Below are positions 1-10,335 of a stretch of 64,000 nucleotides of DNA, piece by piece. Made by a program: the position numbers and the translations under genes. Origin of the DNA: Mastigamoeba balamuthi (lineage: Eukaryota; Evosea; Mastigamoebida; Mastigamoebidae); contig CACRSC010000063.1 of the NCBI GenBank assembly GCA_902651635.1, positions 62,001-126,000 of the forward strand, read 5' to 3'. The notes under the pieces were generated by a model that ran no database searches, was not told the DNA's origin, and saw only the letters and a program-made list of their open reading frames with translations. Within the stretch, counting starts at the first letter, position 1. The number at the start of each line of letters is the position of its first letter.

Positions 1-585
1 GGAAAGAGCCAGTTCATTCAGTTCTGGGTGATTGACAATCTTGATATTGCAAATCCACTTCAGTTTATCGGAATCGCAGGAGCAGCCACTCTTGCAATTG
101 CTATCATTGTTTCTGTTCCAACTGGATAGCTGAGTGATAGGGTTGGAAGGAAGTCCATCATGCTGGTTTCACTTACTCTTCTGTGCTGTACATCCTGCCT
201 TACTGCTTTTATCTTCAATATTCACATTGTCCTCTGTTGTCTCATTGCTACTGGAACTGGCACGGGTTTGTTTTTGTCTGTATCTACAGCCATTATCTGT
301 GATGTAATGCCAAATTCCAAGGACAGTGCAAAGCATATTTCAGTGATATGACTGTTTTCAACAATTGGAGAAGTGATCTTCCAACTAATTTATGGAAGAG
401 TACTGGGATTATTCGAAGTTCATAACTCAGATGAACAGGAATCTGCATCTCTCAATGGCAGAAAATACTCAGCAACTGGATATCAGATAATGTTCTTGAT
501 CTCTGCTTCAATATGCCTTACTACTATCGTTCTCTGATCAAATTCTATTACCAGTAAGGGGAAAGACTGCCCAGATGAACCGTGA
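1..585 (+). pseudogene. Decayed MFS transporter, C-terminal half
   Basis: Frame 1 reads as one hydrophobic protein of about 195 codons from the window edge, interrupted by in-frame stops at 127-129, 349-351 and 535-537, with the natural end at 583-585. It contains LSDRVGRKS, the major facilitator superfamily motif A (loop between TM2/3 or TM8/9), then three or four hydrophobic spans and a conserved-looking D-x-MP segment, so it matches half of a 12-TM carrier. The substrate cannot be told. Frame is kept across all three stops, so decay is recent or these are sequence errors. No splice pattern removes all the stops neatly. Codon use is AT-rich, unlike genes after 2,360. The 5' part lies outside the window. 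Confidence 0.6.
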
Positions 586-1208
586 GGGAATACAAGCTAC
601 ATCAATCAATTCAGCCGAAAAAGAATAAAGCATATTCTTTTCAAAGATTATTTTTTTGTATTGGTATGCAATTACATATGACGAGCATGTATGCATTTTA
701 TCTATTTATGAATATTATCTAACAATACAACAAATTTCCGATATTCTTCATACAATTCTAATTGATAATTATACTTAGTTCTTTATAATAGTAAAGACAG
801 TTCTTAGCTTTATGCATTCTGCTGAAATGTCTGTTTCTGTATTGAATAACTAACATTGTATTTAGGTAGAAGATATCTTGTTTGGATTTTTCTTTATATC
901 ATAGTCTCAGAATGCTGCTTGCAGAATGCTTCTGAAGCTCAAGTAGTAGATAGTTTAGTTCTATCAACTTAAATTCAGTTTCTATAAAGAAGTGATTTAT
1001 AACAATATCACAGTTCAAATCAATTCACATTATTCATTCATTATATTGCAACTGCTTCAATTGTAAAGAATGCCAATTAGTGAATATGGTTTATAATTGG
1101 AACAGAGGTGCATTGTACAGTACATGTACTGCCATTCTGAAATAATCCAACAAAATGAAGCAGTAATCAGATGAAAATTACTTTACTTATGAGGAAATCA
1201 TCGTTTCA
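586..1208. other. AT-rich spacer, no gene seen
   Basis: No open frame of useful length, no RNA gene and no clear repeat. Base composition is far more A/T than the genes after 2,360. Confidence 0.5.
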
Positions 1209-1481
1209 CAGGACCACCACCTCATCTACACTACCAAGAGCCTGATCGACCACGTGCAATCAAAGGTGCATGTGAACAGGTTGCACCAGTTCTGGCCAGG
1301 CACACTCAGCCTGGAGGAGTTGATGGCCAAAGCAGTCAACGAGAACGAGTACCCCATCGAGAAGATCTATACCCACAAATGCCAAGGGATGAAACTCTAT
1401 TTCCAGTTGAAGTACTTGGGATACCCCGACATTGACGACGATCACCCCAACGTGTGGAACGAGTACCAGGACGTGAGGTGA
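1209..1481 (+). mobile_element. Chromodomain-bearing retroelement remnant (Ty3/gypsy-like, fossil)
   Basis: A stretch of about 90 codons reads VHVNRLHQF followed, about 25 residues on, by EYPIEKI, QLKYLGYP and VWNEYQDV. The second part follows the chromodomain pattern (Y-x-V/I-E-K-I, then a Y...K..GYP block and a Trp). A chromodomain just after a VHVNRL-type segment is typical of the integrase C-terminus of chromovirus-type Ty3/gypsy retrotransposons. Only this 3' piece is recognisable: I see no reverse transcriptase, protease, gag or LTRs nearby. It is a fossil fragment of unknown age. A cellular chromodomain gene is the alternative. Confidence 0.45.
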
Positions 1482-2359
1482 AGCCCAGTCGTCCAGAAGT
1501 ACATGAGAGTGCACAAGCTGAGGAAGTCACGGATCCCAAAGGGGTAGGCTGACTGATCGTACTGCCTTTCTGTGAAGGAAGGCAATGTCGTGGCCCATGC
1601 CACGTGGCCGTGCCACTTCACCACTGCCATTTCACTGACAGGATGATTCACCTCTCACACATACGTCAGACAAAACAGTTCGTTGTTTCACATTCCTCGC
1701 ACAGTTCCCTACAAAAAAGAACTAAAGTCTGATAGATCAGAAGAACATCATAAGGCTGCTATTAAACATGTCTGTATCTGTGTTGCTAGTGTTTTGAAAC
1801 AATGCAGAACACGTGGAGAGGTAGGTGGTCTGAATTGCAATTGCATATCATAATCAGCATCTTGGTGTTCATCTGTGAAATCACCTCACTTACGAGGTTG
1901 TTTATTCCTTTTTATGTATTCACAGATAAATTGCCAGATTTTTGTACTTATCCAATCAATGTTATACAGATAATTCAGTTAAGAAAACAGAGGATAACCC
2001 TCATACAAGCATATGGTCAAGTTGTGTGATGGTGTTCAGGAGATCACCAGAAAGCAGCCCAACATCTTCTATCTATTCACTGTGCCACCATTATCCCGAT
2101 TGCGCAATCAATCAAAATAAGTGAATCGATCTACTTTTAATGGTTGATTCAAGCCGGTTGCAGGCAGCCTGTTTTGCTAGTACATTGTAGTGCAGAGCCC
2201 TGCCTGGGTCGTATCAGACAGGTATGGGTGGGTATTAGCATCTGTGCGACAGATTGAGGAATTGTTAGAGCGCAGGATCCCAGTGTCATTGGCTTTTGAT
2301 GCCACGCTGTCTGTGGAAGCGGGCAGGTCTCCGGTCAATGTGCTGTGGTGTGTGTGCAC
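1482..2359. other. AT-rich spacer, no gene supported
   Basis: Short open frames occur (for example 1,802-2,029 on +) but they have no recognisable domain, no coding-like codon use and no supporting neighbours. Composition rises to the GC-rich norm near 2,330. Confidence 0.4.
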
Positions 2360-2724
2360 TCAGTGCTTCGTCTTGAGCCTGCGCTCCTGCCTCTGCTTGA
2401 GCTTGGCCAGCAGGCGCGTCTTGTTCTTCCTGAAGAACTCCCTGTTCCGGGTCTTCTTGTTCTCCGCGGGCACGGGCAGAGCATCGAGCTTGGCCGCCTC
2501 GGCAGCTGCAGCGGCGGTGTCAGGATAATTGTGCCCAGGGCAGAGAGATTCTCCTAGAGGGAGAAATCTGCGGTTGTGCGCGCACGCGTGGGCATCGAGA
2601 TGCCGGTGGCCTGCACGAGGTTGGCCGTGATCATCGCGATGCTCTTGCCGCGCAGCGTCGAGGTCATCTCGCGCATGCGGCGCCTGTTCGCGAGGAGCGA
2701 CTTGGACCTGCTGCTCTTGGCCAT
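2360..2724 (-). CDS. LLPH / DUF2423-like ribosome biogenesis protein
   Basis: Small, very basic protein starting MAKSSRSKSLLANRRRMRE, which matches the N-terminal signature of the LLP homologue family (human LLPH, yeast YBL028C; Pfam DUF2423), nucleolar proteins linked to 60S assembly. The C-terminal exon is also basic and ends RNREFFRKNKTRLLAKLKQR...RRLKTKH. One intron is inferred: donor at 2585 (GTGCGC) and acceptor ending at 2554 (CTCTAG) join the frames in phase 1. At 32 bp it would be very short, so the junction is tentative. The predicted product is about 110 residues, in line with the family. The start is the ATG at 2724 because family members begin MAKS. It is convergent with nothing and diverges from the gene at 2,956. 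Confidence 0.6.
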
Positions 2725-2909
2725 TGTGTGCGTGCGGCTTCTGCGCGGAGAACTGAGCCCAGATTTCGCAGATGATGCAATCACAAATATCTTGTCTGTC
2801 CCGGCGGCACAGAAGCTCCGCTCCGCCGTCCAACGTTGGGACGAGATAGTATATCAGCACCACTCCCTGTGAGGCTTGGGCCCGACGACCTGGGATCTGG
2901 GAACTTGTG

Positions 2910-2918
2910 AAATATCTC
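2910..2918 (+). promoter_or_regulatory. AAATATCTC promoter-type element
   Basis: Lies about 40 bp before the ATG at 2956. The same octamer or a close variant precedes several other genes in this window (see findings). Confidence 0.4.
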
Positions 2919-2955
2919 TTGGGGTGAATCTATTGGTTACCTGTGGTGTTTCAAG

Positions 2956-3219
2956 ATGGCCGGTCACTTCACGCGTGCCGAGGTTCTGAGGGTGCTGCCG
3001 GCCCTCCTCGAGGCCGCGAGCGAGCTCATCACCGACCCCGCACGCGCCGACTCCATCCGCGCCGCGGGCACGTCCGAGGACCGCGTCATGGCGATTCTCA
3101 ACGCGCACCAGACCGCGCGTATCGTCGCCGCCGGGTTTCCTGCGGAGCGCTTCTCTGACGTCGAGACCATCTACTCCGACTTCAAGGACGACCGCGGTGC
3201 GCCGGGTTTTCTGGAATAA
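2956..3219 (+). CDS. Hypothetical 87-residue protein
   Basis: A single-exon frame MAGHFTRAEVLRVLPALLEA... ending GAPGFLE. Codon third positions are strongly G/C like the neighbouring real genes, and an AAATATCTC element sits about 40 bp upstream. The product is predicted mostly helical and mildly acidic, with no signal peptide or membrane span. I do not recognise a family. Coding status is supported by codon bias and promoter position, not by homology. Confidence 0.55.
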   Translation: MAGHFTRAEVLRVLPALLEAASELITDPARADSIRAAGTSEDRVMAILNAHQTARIVAAGFPAERFSDVETIYSDFKDDRGAPGFLE

Positions 3220-3366
3220 CGACTGTAATTCCAAGGGCGCGTGTGTTGTTTTTTTTCGTTTGACTTACGATTGAATTCGGATCGCTGAATTCGGATCTAG
3301 AAAATAATCACTGGGGCGCGGCGAGCACGCGGAAGTTTCTAATTAGAGCGCTGCGTTGCAGAGGTC

Positions 3367-3588
3367 ATGTCGCTGCTGGCGGCGGTGGTGCAGGCAGAGG
3401 AGGCGCTGATCACCTTTGCGGAGACGGGCAAGCTTCCCGAGCACACTTGCCAGGGCTGCCAGCACGGGTGCCAGCACGGGGGCCAGGGGTGCCAGCAGGG
3501 CGGCAACTACGGGCCCAGCGGGCCTGGCCGCCAGGCGCCGGGCTCGGACTCATCGCCCTGCCCCAAGTCCATGTCGATGAACCCTTGA
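3367..3588 (+). CDS. Small Cys/His/Gln/Gly-rich protein, hypothetical
   Basis: A 73-residue frame. The N-terminal third is helical (MSLLAAVVQAEEALITFAE). The middle is a short repeat, CQGCQHGCQHGGQGCQQGG (residues about 29 to 46), with five cysteines and two histidines at tight spacing that could bind a metal ion. The tail after residue 50 is low-complexity and may be intron read-through rather than protein. It is convergent with the RPB6 gene, about 250 bp away. No family recognised; metal binding is inference from residue pattern only. Confidence 0.4.
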   Translation: MSLLAAVVQAEEALITFAETGKLPEHTCQGCQHGCQHGGQGCQQGGNYGPSGPGRQAPGSDSSPCPKSMSMNP

Positions 3589-3835
3589 TGAGGACGCGCT
3601 CTTCCCCCTGCTTCCCAACGCGCGGGCCACACCGACCCCCACAAGGCCACCGCCAACTGCTGCCTCCCAGAGACAATATAAGCAGACAATCAACAGGAGC
3701 AAAACAATCGAAGGACAACAGGGCACGCGTGATCGTGTGTCGTAGAGAACCTCGGTTGTAATACCGCCCTGAGACAACCACCATCGCGGCGCCAAGTGCT
3801 GCTGCTGCTGCTGCTTCTGCTGCCGCAGGCTTTCA

Positions 3836-4371
3836 TCAGTCGATGATGAGCTCGTCGACGCGCCAGTCCTCGTAGTTGCCGCACGGCAGGTGGCGCCTGA
3901 TGATGAGCGGGATCTTGCGCTCGCGCAGCTCCTTGGCAGCGATCTCGAGCGGGTCCGTCTCGCCGTCGAGGTCGACCATGATCGGCGCGTTGCAGCTGAT
4001 CTGCAGCGCCCTCGCGCCCAGCAGCCTCGCGCGCTCGTACTTGGTCAGGTACCGCGTCGTCACGCGCTTCTCCTTGGGCACCGCCTGCGGCTCGTGCCCC
4101 TCGACCTGCTGCTCGGCCGCCAGCTGCGCCTGCACCGCCGCGTTGCGCTCAGAGGCCGCGTGCGGGTCGCCCTCGTTCATGTCGACGGCCTCGAGCCCCG
4201 CGTTCTCGTCGGGGTTCTCCTCCTCGCCGTCGACCATCTGGTCGTCGAGGACCTCCTCCTCGGGCTCGTCGTTGCCGAACTCCTGCCTGCGGGGCCCGTC
4301 AGCGCTGCGCAAGGGGGCGGGTGCGGGTGTGCGCACTCCTCATCACCACCGGCTTCGTAGTCGTCGGCCAT
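3836..4371 (-). CDS. POLR2F: RNA polymerases I/II/III common subunit RPB6 (RPABC2)
   Basis: Shared 14.4 kDa-type subunit of all three nuclear RNA polymerases. Two exons: 4371-4337 ([12 protein letters not shown]) and 4286-3836, with a 50 bp GT-AG intron, giving about 161 residues. The acidic N-terminal half ([16 protein letters not shown]) is as expected. The conserved core follows: [19 protein letters not shown], then [18 protein letters not shown], then [17 protein letters not shown] and the terminal VDELIID. Every hallmark of the family is present and nothing looks degenerate. The ATG at 4371 was chosen because it gives the acidic start and a phase-correct splice. The gene is head-to-head with the TXNL4B-like gene, 188 bp apart, probably sharing a promoter; a GATATTT element lies at 4477-4483. 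Confidence 0.93.
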
Positions 4372-4476
4372 CTGCGGAAACAAAAGTGCGGCTTTCTGCT
4401 TCGCGCGCGGCGCTAAAGAGCAAAAGGGGAGAATCTGCACTAGTGCTGACGCCATTCTCTCAGGCGAAATCTCGAG

Positions 4477-4483
4477 GATATTT
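4477..4483 (-). promoter_or_regulatory. AAATATC element between divergent genes
   Basis: Reads AAATATC on the minus strand, between RPB6 (ATG 4371) and the TXNL4B-like gene (ATG 4560). A related AAATCTC lies a few bases away. It belongs to the recurrent upstream motif family described in the findings. Confidence 0.35.
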
Positions 4484-4559
4484 CGACGAGATTTTGAGAC
4501 CAGAGAAAAGGGAAAAAAAGCCTCACTTTCGTGGGTTCCGCGGACCTCATCATCACCGC

Positions 4560-5176
4560 ATGGCGCAGCCGTTCCAGTGGGACACGTGGCCACAAGTCGA
4601 CGAGGCCATTGCCAAAGCGTGAGCCGCACCGCCATTCGCCTGCTCGTCTCGTCTGACGATGATGCTGCCTGCGACTGCGGTGCTCCCCCAGCGACCTGCC
4701 GCTCGTGATCGCGTGCATGGCGCAGGCGTGGTCTCCGCCCTCGATGCACGCGGCCCGTGCGCTGAGCGAGATCAGGGCGTCGGACGAGATCAAGTTCGCC
4801 AGGATACTCGTGGTGGACGCGGACCACGAGGTCCCCAAGGCCTTCGATCTCCGGTGAGTGCCTCCTCTCGTCCGGGAGTGGGGGCCAACGAGATGCCGCA
4901 GTGTGTCCTCGACGCCCGCGGTGTTCTTCTTCTGGCACGACAAGCCCCTGGTGGTCCGTAGGCAGGGCTGGGACGACGACAACAAGTGTAAGCACTCCCG
5001 TGTCTGGCTTTGGTTCTGATCTCTCTTTTGCAGATGTCGGAGGGACTTCGAAGGAGAGGGTGTGCAATACAACTGTGCGGAAAACACTCCCTAACTGTCC
5101 GCAGTGGGTGGAGATGATAAGGCTGGCCCGCGACACGGGCGAGCGGAAGCAGCACGTACTGAGTGTCGACTACTAG
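4560..5176 (+). CDS. DIM1-family thioredoxin-fold spliceosomal protein (TXNL4B-like)
   Basis: DIM1/TXNL4 proteins have a thioredoxin fold without redox cysteines and act in the U5 snRNP or pre-mRNA splicing. Five exons fit in frame: 4560-4618, 4692-4853, 4902-4987, 5034-5059 and 5105-5176, giving about 134 residues. Family hallmarks in order are WPQVDEAIAK near the N-terminus, ARILVVDADHEVPKAFDL (the strand with the VD(I/V)D motif), STPAVFFFWHDKP (the P-S/C-T-V-F-F-F motif) and DNKYVGGTSKERWVEMI, which aligns with the TXNL4B KFVG...FIDLI segment. There is no CxxC, as expected. The C-terminus is slightly short against the usual 140 to 150 residues. TXNL4B fits better than TXNL4A because of the KYVG segment; this is from memory of the family. 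It shares a short promoter region with RPB6. Confidence 0.75.
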
Positions 5177-5358
5177 CAGGGGGCAGATCTCTGTTTCCGA
5201 GTCCGGGCACAAGAAACTGAGAAATCGCTCGCAAGGCCGACGAGGATTGGTAGTTCCCATCAGCGCTGTGAGGTCATTGCGATCTTGGGCGTGCGCCCCC
5301 TTGTGTTCACCCCATGACTGGCATCTACGGGCACGCTTGCGCGTCAGTAGGGGATCGG

Positions 5359-5367
5359 AAATATCTT
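5359..5367 (+). promoter_or_regulatory. AAATATCTT promoter-type element
   Basis: Lies about 80 bp before the ATG at 5447 of the PH-pseudokinase gene; same octamer as at 2910 and 15653. Confidence 0.4.
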
Positions 5368-5446
5368 GCCGCGTGACATCAGTGCAGATAAATAAAATCT
5401 CCCAACGAAGCGGTGTGGGCAGCGCGCAACGGCGCCGTCGTCGGAA

Positions 5447-7230
5447 ATGAGCATGAGCGAGAAGTTCTCGGCGCTGCCTGGCGAGTCCCCCGCGTGGTCG
5501 GACCCCGAGAAGGAGGGCTGGCTCAACAAACGCGGTGCGGTTGCCCGAATAATCGGTGTCTCCCCGCGGCAGTGCACACAGCCCTGAATACTGTGGGGGG
5601 CCTCCGCCGTCGCAGGGCACATCGTGAAAAACTGGAAGAAGCGGTGGTTCAGGCTGAAGAACGGCTCGCTCTACTACTTCAAGGAGAAGGTTCTGCTCCT
5701 GCGCTGCTGCCGTTGTGTGTCTCACCGGAGAGCCCCCGGCAGCAGGACGGAGCGCCCAAGGGGGAGATACGCCTCAAGGGCTACACGGTCGAGGCCGCCT
5801 CGGGCCCCGAGACGACCGGCAAGGACTTCTGCTTCGCCCTGCGCTCGGTCAAGCCGTTCATTATACAGGCACGCAAAGCACAACAAACCCTTGCGCCCCA
5901 CCCCCCACCCCCGTGCGGCCAACCGACTGCTCAACAGGCGGGATCCCGAAGCGAAATGGAGGAGTGGATGGCGGCGATCGGGGGTGTGCTGGCCAGCGCG
6001 ACGCCAAAGACAGAAGTGAAGGTGCCTCCCTTTTTTTCCCGAATCATCCGTCGGGTCTGGCCAGACTCACTTGTTTGCCCCATCAGTTGCCGCCGCCGCC
6101 ACCACCGCCTGCCAGCGCCGACGACGCAGACCTCGGATCGCCCCTGCGCACACAGGCAGTCGCCGAGGCACTGCAAGACCCCCTCTCCCTGTACAAGAGG
6201 GAGCATGGCGAGTGGTTCGGGAAACCACTGTCGTCGGCCGCTCTCTAATGCCTCGCTGATCGATGCAGGGGGCCCGGCAAGACGGCGACCGCAACGGACA
6301 CGAGGGACGGCCGGAAGGTGGTGGTCAGCAGGAGGGAGCTCAAGTACGCGCCCCTCAAGCAGACCGTGGCCGAGCTGTCGAAGCTGCGCGGGCTGTCGCA
6401 CGGAAACCTCGCTGCGGTCTTCGATGTGTTCGCCCTGGGCACCAAGGGTACGCCCTCCTCCTCGCAGAGTCCTCCCAGATCGACTCAAGGCCTGCCAGAG
6501 GTCGCCGTGGTGTCGGAGTACCTCGAGGGGTGCTCTTTGTTCGTGGTCATAGGGCAGCACGGTCACTCGAAGCAGCTGAGCGAGCCCCAGATGGCGTATG
6601 TGTGTCGTGAAGCCCTCAAGGCCCTCGCGTGCCTGCACTCGGCTTTCCTGATACACAGGGACCTCAAGAGCGAGAGAGTCGCCCTTCTGCCGGACGGGTC
6701 CGTAAAGCTTACGGGCTTCGAGTTCGGAATGACCGCAAACGAGAGCGGGGACCCCAAGCCCTCGAACATCACTGGGAGCGTGAGTCACTTCCCGCCGCAA
6801 TTGTTTCGCTGAAGGCACTCCCGCCCAGCCCTACTGGATTGCGCCAGAGGTCGTGCAGTCTGAGGCGTACACGACCAAGGCAGACATCTGGTCGCTGGGG
6901 ATACTGCTGCTCGAGATGGCGCAGGGAGCGCCGCCCTACATAGAAATGGCGCCTTTGCAGGCTCTTCACGAGGTCTTCTCCAAGGGGCTGCCGGCGTTGG
7001 AAGCCCAGCCCCCGAGGATCTCCCAGGACCTCGTCGAGTTCCTGGCCCAGTGCACAGCCCCGGTGGCCTCTCGTCCCGACGCGCAAGCACTCAGCGAGGT
7101 TAGTGTTCGATCGGTTCTTCCTATTCTCACATGTGGCTATCACCAGCACGCGTTCTTGAAGCACGCGTGCAAGCAGGGCGAGGTCGCAGAGCTCGTCAGG
7201 CAGCATATGGCGGAAACGGCGACGAACTGA
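5447..7230 (+). CDS. PH-domain pseudokinase, STE20/PAK-like
   Basis: A PH domain followed by a STE20/PAK-like protein kinase fold, on about nine exons. The PH domain (residues about 25 to 130) reads KEGWLNKRG, then WKKRWFRLKNGSLYYF, and ends in the helix EMEEWMAAIGGVL with its invariant Trp. A proline-rich linker (LPPPPPPPAS) leads into the kinase fold. The C-lobe architecture is clear (IHRDLKSE, YWIAPEVVQS, ADIWSLGILLLEMAQGAPPY), but catalytic residues are altered. The beta-3 segment is VVVSRRELK, without a clear VAIK lysine; HRDLKSER lacks the catalytic-loop Asn; the DFG position reads GFE (VKLTGFEFG). I infer a membrane-recruited, catalytically dead scaffold or allosteric regulator. No CRIB domain is seen. 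It is followed on the same strand by a Polo-like kinase gene. Confidence 0.8.
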
Positions 7231-7760
7231 CGAACTCTTAGACCTCTAGCAACTGTGCTTGGGGTTGTAGATTATCATTCACCATCAACTCAGGTTCACT
7301 TTCAAAGTCTGTTATCGTCTCGGTTCTCTGTTGTCCTGCTTTGATATAAAAGGAATGGGATCAGTGTAACTATGACATAGTCTAGCTCATCGAACTCTAG
7401 CGACTAAAGGATCGTCCTCTCCCACACGGGCCGGAAAGCCCGAAAAAACACTGTCTTAAGTAAATCTAGGGCGCCAAACACAAATGCGGTCATCAGAACC
7501 CCGAAAATAAACTAATGGGACATTTGTCATTTCCGGTGGTTCTGCTTCAGCCACAACCTGCCCTTCAGAAGAACTCCGGACGTTCTGGCGGATCGCAAAG
7601 CAATCGCGCGCCGGCACACGGACTACCGGTTCCAGTTTTAGCGGCCGATACCAGGCGTTAGAGATTTTCTGGACCTTATTTTTTCAAAACCCCGGGATTT
7701 GCGCGCGCTTTCTCTAGAAGTAGTCCCCTCCTCCAAAAAGCGTGAGATCCCCCAAAGACC
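7231..7760. other. Intergenic spacer, no gene seen
   Basis: About 530 bp between the pseudokinase gene and the PLK gene. It presumably holds the 3' end of the first and the promoter of the second. No open frame, RNA gene or repeat is evident. Confidence 0.5.
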
Positions 7761-10335
7761 ATGACGGACGTCCTCGCAGCACGCCCCGTCCTGCCGCGTC
7801 CCCCCGCCGCGCCCGTCAAGGCGCCGACGCCGCGCGCGCAGGCCCCCGCAGCCGCGGCCCCCGCGCCGGCCGCAGCGGCGCCGGTGCCGCACCCCAAGCC
7901 CGAGCCCGTGGTGCCCGACGTCGTGGTGCACAGGCTGTTCGAGCAGACGACGGGCGATCAGCACGACGTGGGGTACAGGCGCGGCAGGATGCTGGGCAAG
8001 GGCGGGTTCGCGCACGTCTACGAGTTCACCGAGGAGACCACGGGCAGGGCGCTCGCTGGCAAGGTCATCTCGATGGCGAACCTCCAGAAGCCCCGCCAGA
8101 AGAAGAAGGTGACTGGCGCAGACACGCCCGCACCCCCCTGCCCCTGTCTCCTCACTCCCACGTCTGCCGCTCCGGGGGTTTTGCCTGCGTTCAAAAATGG
8201 AGCAGACGCGGTGGGGCTCGCCGCACAACATTTGAATTTGTTCCCTCCGGTTTTTTTGCTTTTTCATAACTGAAATGTTACTGGGATTGGCAGCTGGGCC
8301 TCGAGATCAAGATACACCAGTCGCTCGTTCACAAGAACATCGTCCGTTTCGACAAGTTCTTCCAGGACAGCCAGAACGCGTACATCCTGATGGAGCTGTG
8401 CTCGCAGGGCGTGCGTGCTGAATACCAGAACGACCAGACCAGGCCGCGGCTGACGGCACTCTGCGCAGACGCTGCTGGATATGATGAGGAAGAGGAGGAC
8501 GATCACGGAGGCCGAGGCGAGGTACTGGCTGGCGCAGGTCATCGCTGCCGTGCAGCACATGCACAGCCACCTCGTCATACACCGCGACCTCAAGCTCGGG
8601 AACCTCTTTGTGCACGACATGGAGCTCCGCATTGGCGACTTCGGCCTCGCCGCCAAGCTCGACGACCCTCACGAGCGCAAGAGGTGCGAGTAATTCTGAG
8701 TCCAGCCAAATGCTCACGCTGTTCGCTGCATGCAGGACGTTGTGCGGGACGGTGCGTACCTTGGGTGGGGTTTTTTTGGATGTGGTGGGGACTGTCTGGA
8801 CTCTCTTCTCCGAGCACAACGCAGCATCTGAATGGTCTTCTCTTGCATCGTACAGCCCAACTACATCGCCCCGGAGGTGCTCGACAGCGGGACGGGGCAC
8901 AGCTTCGAGGTCGACGTGTGGTCGATCGGCGTGATTATGTACACGATGCTCGTCGGCAAGCCGCCGTTCGAGACGACCGACGTCCAGGAAACGTACAAGC
9001 GCATCAAGTCGCTCACATACACGTTCCCGGCCGACAGGCCCGTCTCCGCCCCGGCGCAGGCCCTGATCCGTACCATTCTCGCTTCCAACCCCGGTACAGT
9101 ACCTCGCTTCTTGTTGCGCTTCTCGGCCCGTTTTGATTTTCCCCGCCACCCGCGCAGACGATAGGCCGTCGCTCGACGCTGTCTTGAGGCACGAATGGTT
9201 CGCAGAGCACTCGATACCGAAATCGCTCCCACAGTGCTCGCTCCTCTCGCAGCCCTCGCTGCCGTCGACGCCACCGCGTCCGGGCCAGGACGCCCTGGCC
9301 CCCGAGCGCAAGGAGGCGGACCCTTTCGAGAACCCCAACAACTTTGTGCACAAGCTGCCCGCTGTGCGCCGCCCCGCGCGCCTGTCCCCAGCCAAGGCGC
9401 AGCGCCGCGTGGACATCAAGGACGTGGCGGCGAACCTCAGGAGGCTCGACATATGCGCGGTGGTCGGCGACAAGCCCCACGTCCCCGCCCCCGCGCTTTC
9501 GGTGTCTCCGCAGCCCTCCTCGGGTCTCGCGGTGCAGTCGTTCGTGACGGAGGAGGCGAGGCTCACAGCCATGCGCGACGCGCTCGACGACGTGCTGTCG
9601 GGGCGGAAGCAGCCGCTGCTGATGCCGCAGAGCTGGCCCAAGCAGTCGCCCCCCATGCCGGGCGTGTGGGTCAGGGACACAGCGGACTACAGCGACAAGT
9701 ACGGGCTGGGCTACTGGCTGTCGAATGGGGCGTTTGGGGCGAACTTCAACGACGGCACGCGGATGCTGCGCAGGCCGCGGATGTCGACGGTCGACTACTA
9801 CCAGTCGGCCGTCGACAAGCACCCGCTGTCGTACGGCGCCAACAGGACCAAGGACGAGGTCGGGCACGACGTGCACAAGAAACTGACGCTCCTGAAGTTC
9901 TTCATGGATACCCTTCGTGTTCACGATTTTGACAAGGAGGTAAAACGAACCTGCTAACCGCCTCTTTTTCCCCGTTTTTTCCCCGTTTTCCCCCTGCCTT
10001 GCCTGCTGCTCACGATCGGTGCGTTTCGGCTTGCGCAGAACAAGGCGCAGCAGCAGGCGGCCCAGGGGGCGAGCGCGGGCGACGACCACGAGTTCGTGCG
10101 CGTGTACCAGAGGACGCACAGGGCCTTTATGCTGCGCCTCGCGCACGGCGGCCTGCAGCTCGTTTTCACTGACGGCTCGCGCGCTGCGGTTGCCGTGTCG
10201 CCCGGGCTCTCGTACATCGGCTACGCCCCTCCCCCGGCAGCCGTCGCCAAGGACGACCAGCAGACGGACATGACGGGGCACCTGGAGTACTGCAAGAGTC
10301 TGGTGGAGCGGTGCCTGCTGCGCGTCAAGAAGTAG
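7761..10335 (+). CDS. Polo-like kinase (kinase domain plus two polo boxes)
   Basis: Ser/Thr kinase of the PLK1 type, which controls mitotic entry, spindle poles and cytokinesis. An Ala/Pro-rich N-terminal tail of about 60 residues precedes the kinase domain: glycine loop [15 protein letters not shown], beta-3 lysine in [44 protein letters not shown] joined across an intron, and [11 protein letters not shown]. After a linker come polo box 1 ([20 protein letters not shown]...[11 protein letters not shown]) and polo box 2 ([24 protein letters not shown], ending in the [11 protein letters not shown] helix). About seven exons; the first intron (about 185 bp) starts after the QKKK at about 8107. 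All catalytic residues are intact, so it should be active, with phosphopeptide docking by the polo boxes. The start is the ATG at 7761, the first in frame. Confidence 0.95.

Noticed and set aside
1-585. Reassigned stop codons to explain the MFS frame
   Set aside because: TAA, TAG and TGA all end other well-supported genes in this window at the expected place.
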